Origin: Bog-473 sp963730785
Lineage (GTDB): Bacteria; Actinomycetota; Acidimicrobiia; Acidimicrobiales; RAAP-2
Direction: 5' to 3'
Assembly: GCA_963730785.1 (NCBI GenBank)
Contig: CAVSTF010000010.1
Location: 1 to 64,000, forward strand
DNA: 64,000 bases
In this document: one piece after another, positions 63,058 through 64,000 of the stretch
Layout: the number at the start of each line of letters is the position of its first letter
How positions within the stretch are numbered: the stretch's first letter is position 1
Position numbers and translations under genes: made by a program
The notes under the pieces: model-generated
Databases searched by the model: none
The model's input: only the letters and a program-made list of their open reading frames with translations
What the model was told of the DNA's origin: nothing

Positions 63058-64000
63058 ATGCAGACGATGTGGGGGAAGAGCGCCGGGGCGGGCCGACGTA
63101 AGGATGCATCGCACCAGCGGGTGCGGGGTTTTGGCTTTCGTCGGCCGGTCCGTAACGCACTGTTGGCCACCGCGGCGATTGCGCTGCCGCTGACGGCCAT
63201 AGTGGCGACGTCGTCGGCGCCCGCGGCCGGAGGGAGTCTGACCCTCCCGGCCTCGCTCGGGTCCGGACTGCTGTCCACGGTGACCAACACCATCAGTTCG
63301 CTGAGCACTGAACTGAAAAACGGGGTGGTGCTGCCCACCAATGCGGGACTTGATCCTGCCGGTGTCTCGAATGGGATCGAGGGATCGACTTCCAACAACG
63401 TCAACGCCGTGCCGGCGGTCAGCAACTCACCTGCTCTCCCCGGGCCGAACGCGCCCACCTCGGTCAAGGCCAGCCAGTCCAGCGCCTCCCCGGACCTGAC
63501 CGTGAAGTGGACCAATGCCAGCAACGGCCCGGCCACCCAGGCGGACCTGATTCAGCTCTGGCTGCTGTCGACCTCTCCCAAGACCCTGGTCACCACACTC
63601 AAGTGCGGAAGCTGCACCACCACCACCTTCCGCGAGCTGACGGGCGGCGACACCTACAACACCACCGTGATTCCCATCGGTGCCAACGGGTCGGGCAGCA
63701 CCACCACCTCGAACCCGGTGACCATGCAGATCTGGTGCCTGGTCGGTGCCTGCGTCTCGTTTGATGCCACCACGGCCATCGGTCCGAGCAATCACGCCGC
63801 CTCGGGCATCCTGGAGTCGCTGCTCCCTGTCGACAATGATGCGGCGGACCTCGCGGCGTTGGACACCACGTCGTATCGAGGTGGCCTCGGAGCCGAAAAC
63901 CCCGACGGTTCGTTCAACTGGACCGGGTTCGACACGGCCACCGCCGAAGGGGCCAAGAACATCGTCGAACTGGACAGCGTGTGGAAGGCCGAATACGGCG
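63058..64000 (+). CDS. Secreted GH39-like glycoside hydrolase, paralog 3 (3' truncated by window)
   Basis: An open frame to the window end. A basic signal segment (RRPVRNALLATAAIALPLTAIVATSSAPA) precedes a Ser/Thr-rich linker, the FnIII-like domain (LTVKWTNASNGPATQADLIQLWLLSTS, TFRELTGGDTYNTTVIPIGANGSG), the family linker CLVGACVSFDATTAIGPSNH and the beginning of the barrel (TTSYRGGLGAENPDGSFNWTGFDTATAEG). The catalytic Glu residues lie beyond the window. It has a longer amino linker than the two paralogs at 45-49 kb. GGAGG is 4 bp before the ATG. Confidence 0.8.
   Translation, partial: MQTMWGKSAGAGRRKDASHQRVRGFGFRRPVRNALLATAAIALPLTAIVATSSAPAAGGSLTLPASLGSGLLSTVTNTISSLSTELKNGVVLPTNAGLDPAGVSNGIEGSTSNNVNAVPAVSNSPALPGPNAPTSVKASQSSASPDLTVKWTNASNGPATQADLIQLWLLSTSPKTLVTTLKCGSCTTTTFRELTGGDTYNTTVIPIGANGSGSTTTSNPVTMQIWCLVGACVSFDATTAIGPSNHAASGILESLLPVDNDAADLAALDTTSYRGGLGAENPDGSFNWTGFDTATAEGAKNIVELDSVWKAEYG

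Overview
The window looks like a high-GC (roughly 60%) actinobacterial chromosome, most likely from the class Acidimicrobiia. The evidence is MurT/GatD, GTG starts and apparently leaderless promoters, abundant SDR, acyl-CoA and P450-type lipid genes, ECF sigma factors paired with YCII-type and SnoaL-type domains, and a secreted protein carrying 42-residue GYWLVASDGG propeller repeats that I associate with that class. The genus cannot be named from sequence alone. A property of the whole window matters for every reader: at least 25 genes that are otherwise well conserved switch reading frame once or more, several times at homopolymer runs. I annotate these as single genes with probable sequencing or assembly indels, and state where each break lies.

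Layout, 0-13.7 kb: the end of murT and gatD (cell-wall amidation); a secreted phosphoesterase and a PHB-depolymerase-like esterase; then a tightly overlapping leftward operon (fatty acyl-CoA reductase/HAD fusion, zinc alcohol dehydrogenase, LarA-like protein, PlsC acyltransferase) facing a TetR regulator across a 46-bp gap with a palindrome; a small membrane protein and a cytochrome P450. 13.7-16.4 kb: tRNA-Val(CAC), the carboxy-terminal stub of a tyrosine recombinase, and a secreted GH5 cellulase with propeller repeats, the likely remains of an integrated island.

16.4-30.2 kb: a TIGR01777 epimerase, an amino-acid-type ABC importer (binding protein, permease, ATPase), a secreted S53 peptidase, a Thr/Pro-tailed membrane protein, DAHP synthase with an aromatic-rich leader peptide and terminator (apparent attenuator), an ArsR-CDF metal efflux fusion with its own operator, a large LuxR-type ATPase regulator and an RNA m5U methyltransferase. 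30.2-36 kb: a toxin-antitoxin pair, two SnoaL-like proteins, two ECF sigma factors, a YCII protein and a double-domain TetR regulator.

36-44.9 kb: thiolase plus SDR, an FkbM methyltransferase, a HAPMO-type Baeyer-Villiger monooxygenase, a small Cys-rich protein, an HSL-type esterase, an Smr protein, and a phosphate transporter and phoU divergent from a PHO-box-like repeat. 45-64 kb: two complete and one partial secreted glycoside hydrolases of one GH39-like family, an L,D-transpeptidase, RidA, an EstB-type serine hydrolase, a CGNR regulator facing an AhpD-like gene across repeated GTTAGAA sites, a carotenoid-desaturase-like oxidoreductase, a class III nucleotidyl cyclase, a class A beta-lactamase-like protein, two ABC-F ATPases and a translationally coupled acyl-CoA dehydrogenase pair.

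The themes are lipid/acyl-CoA metabolism, secreted polysaccharide- and protein-degrading enzymes, and dense local regulation. The most informative regulatory signals are the DAHP synthase attenuator, the ArsR operator that overlaps its own start codon, and the PHO box.
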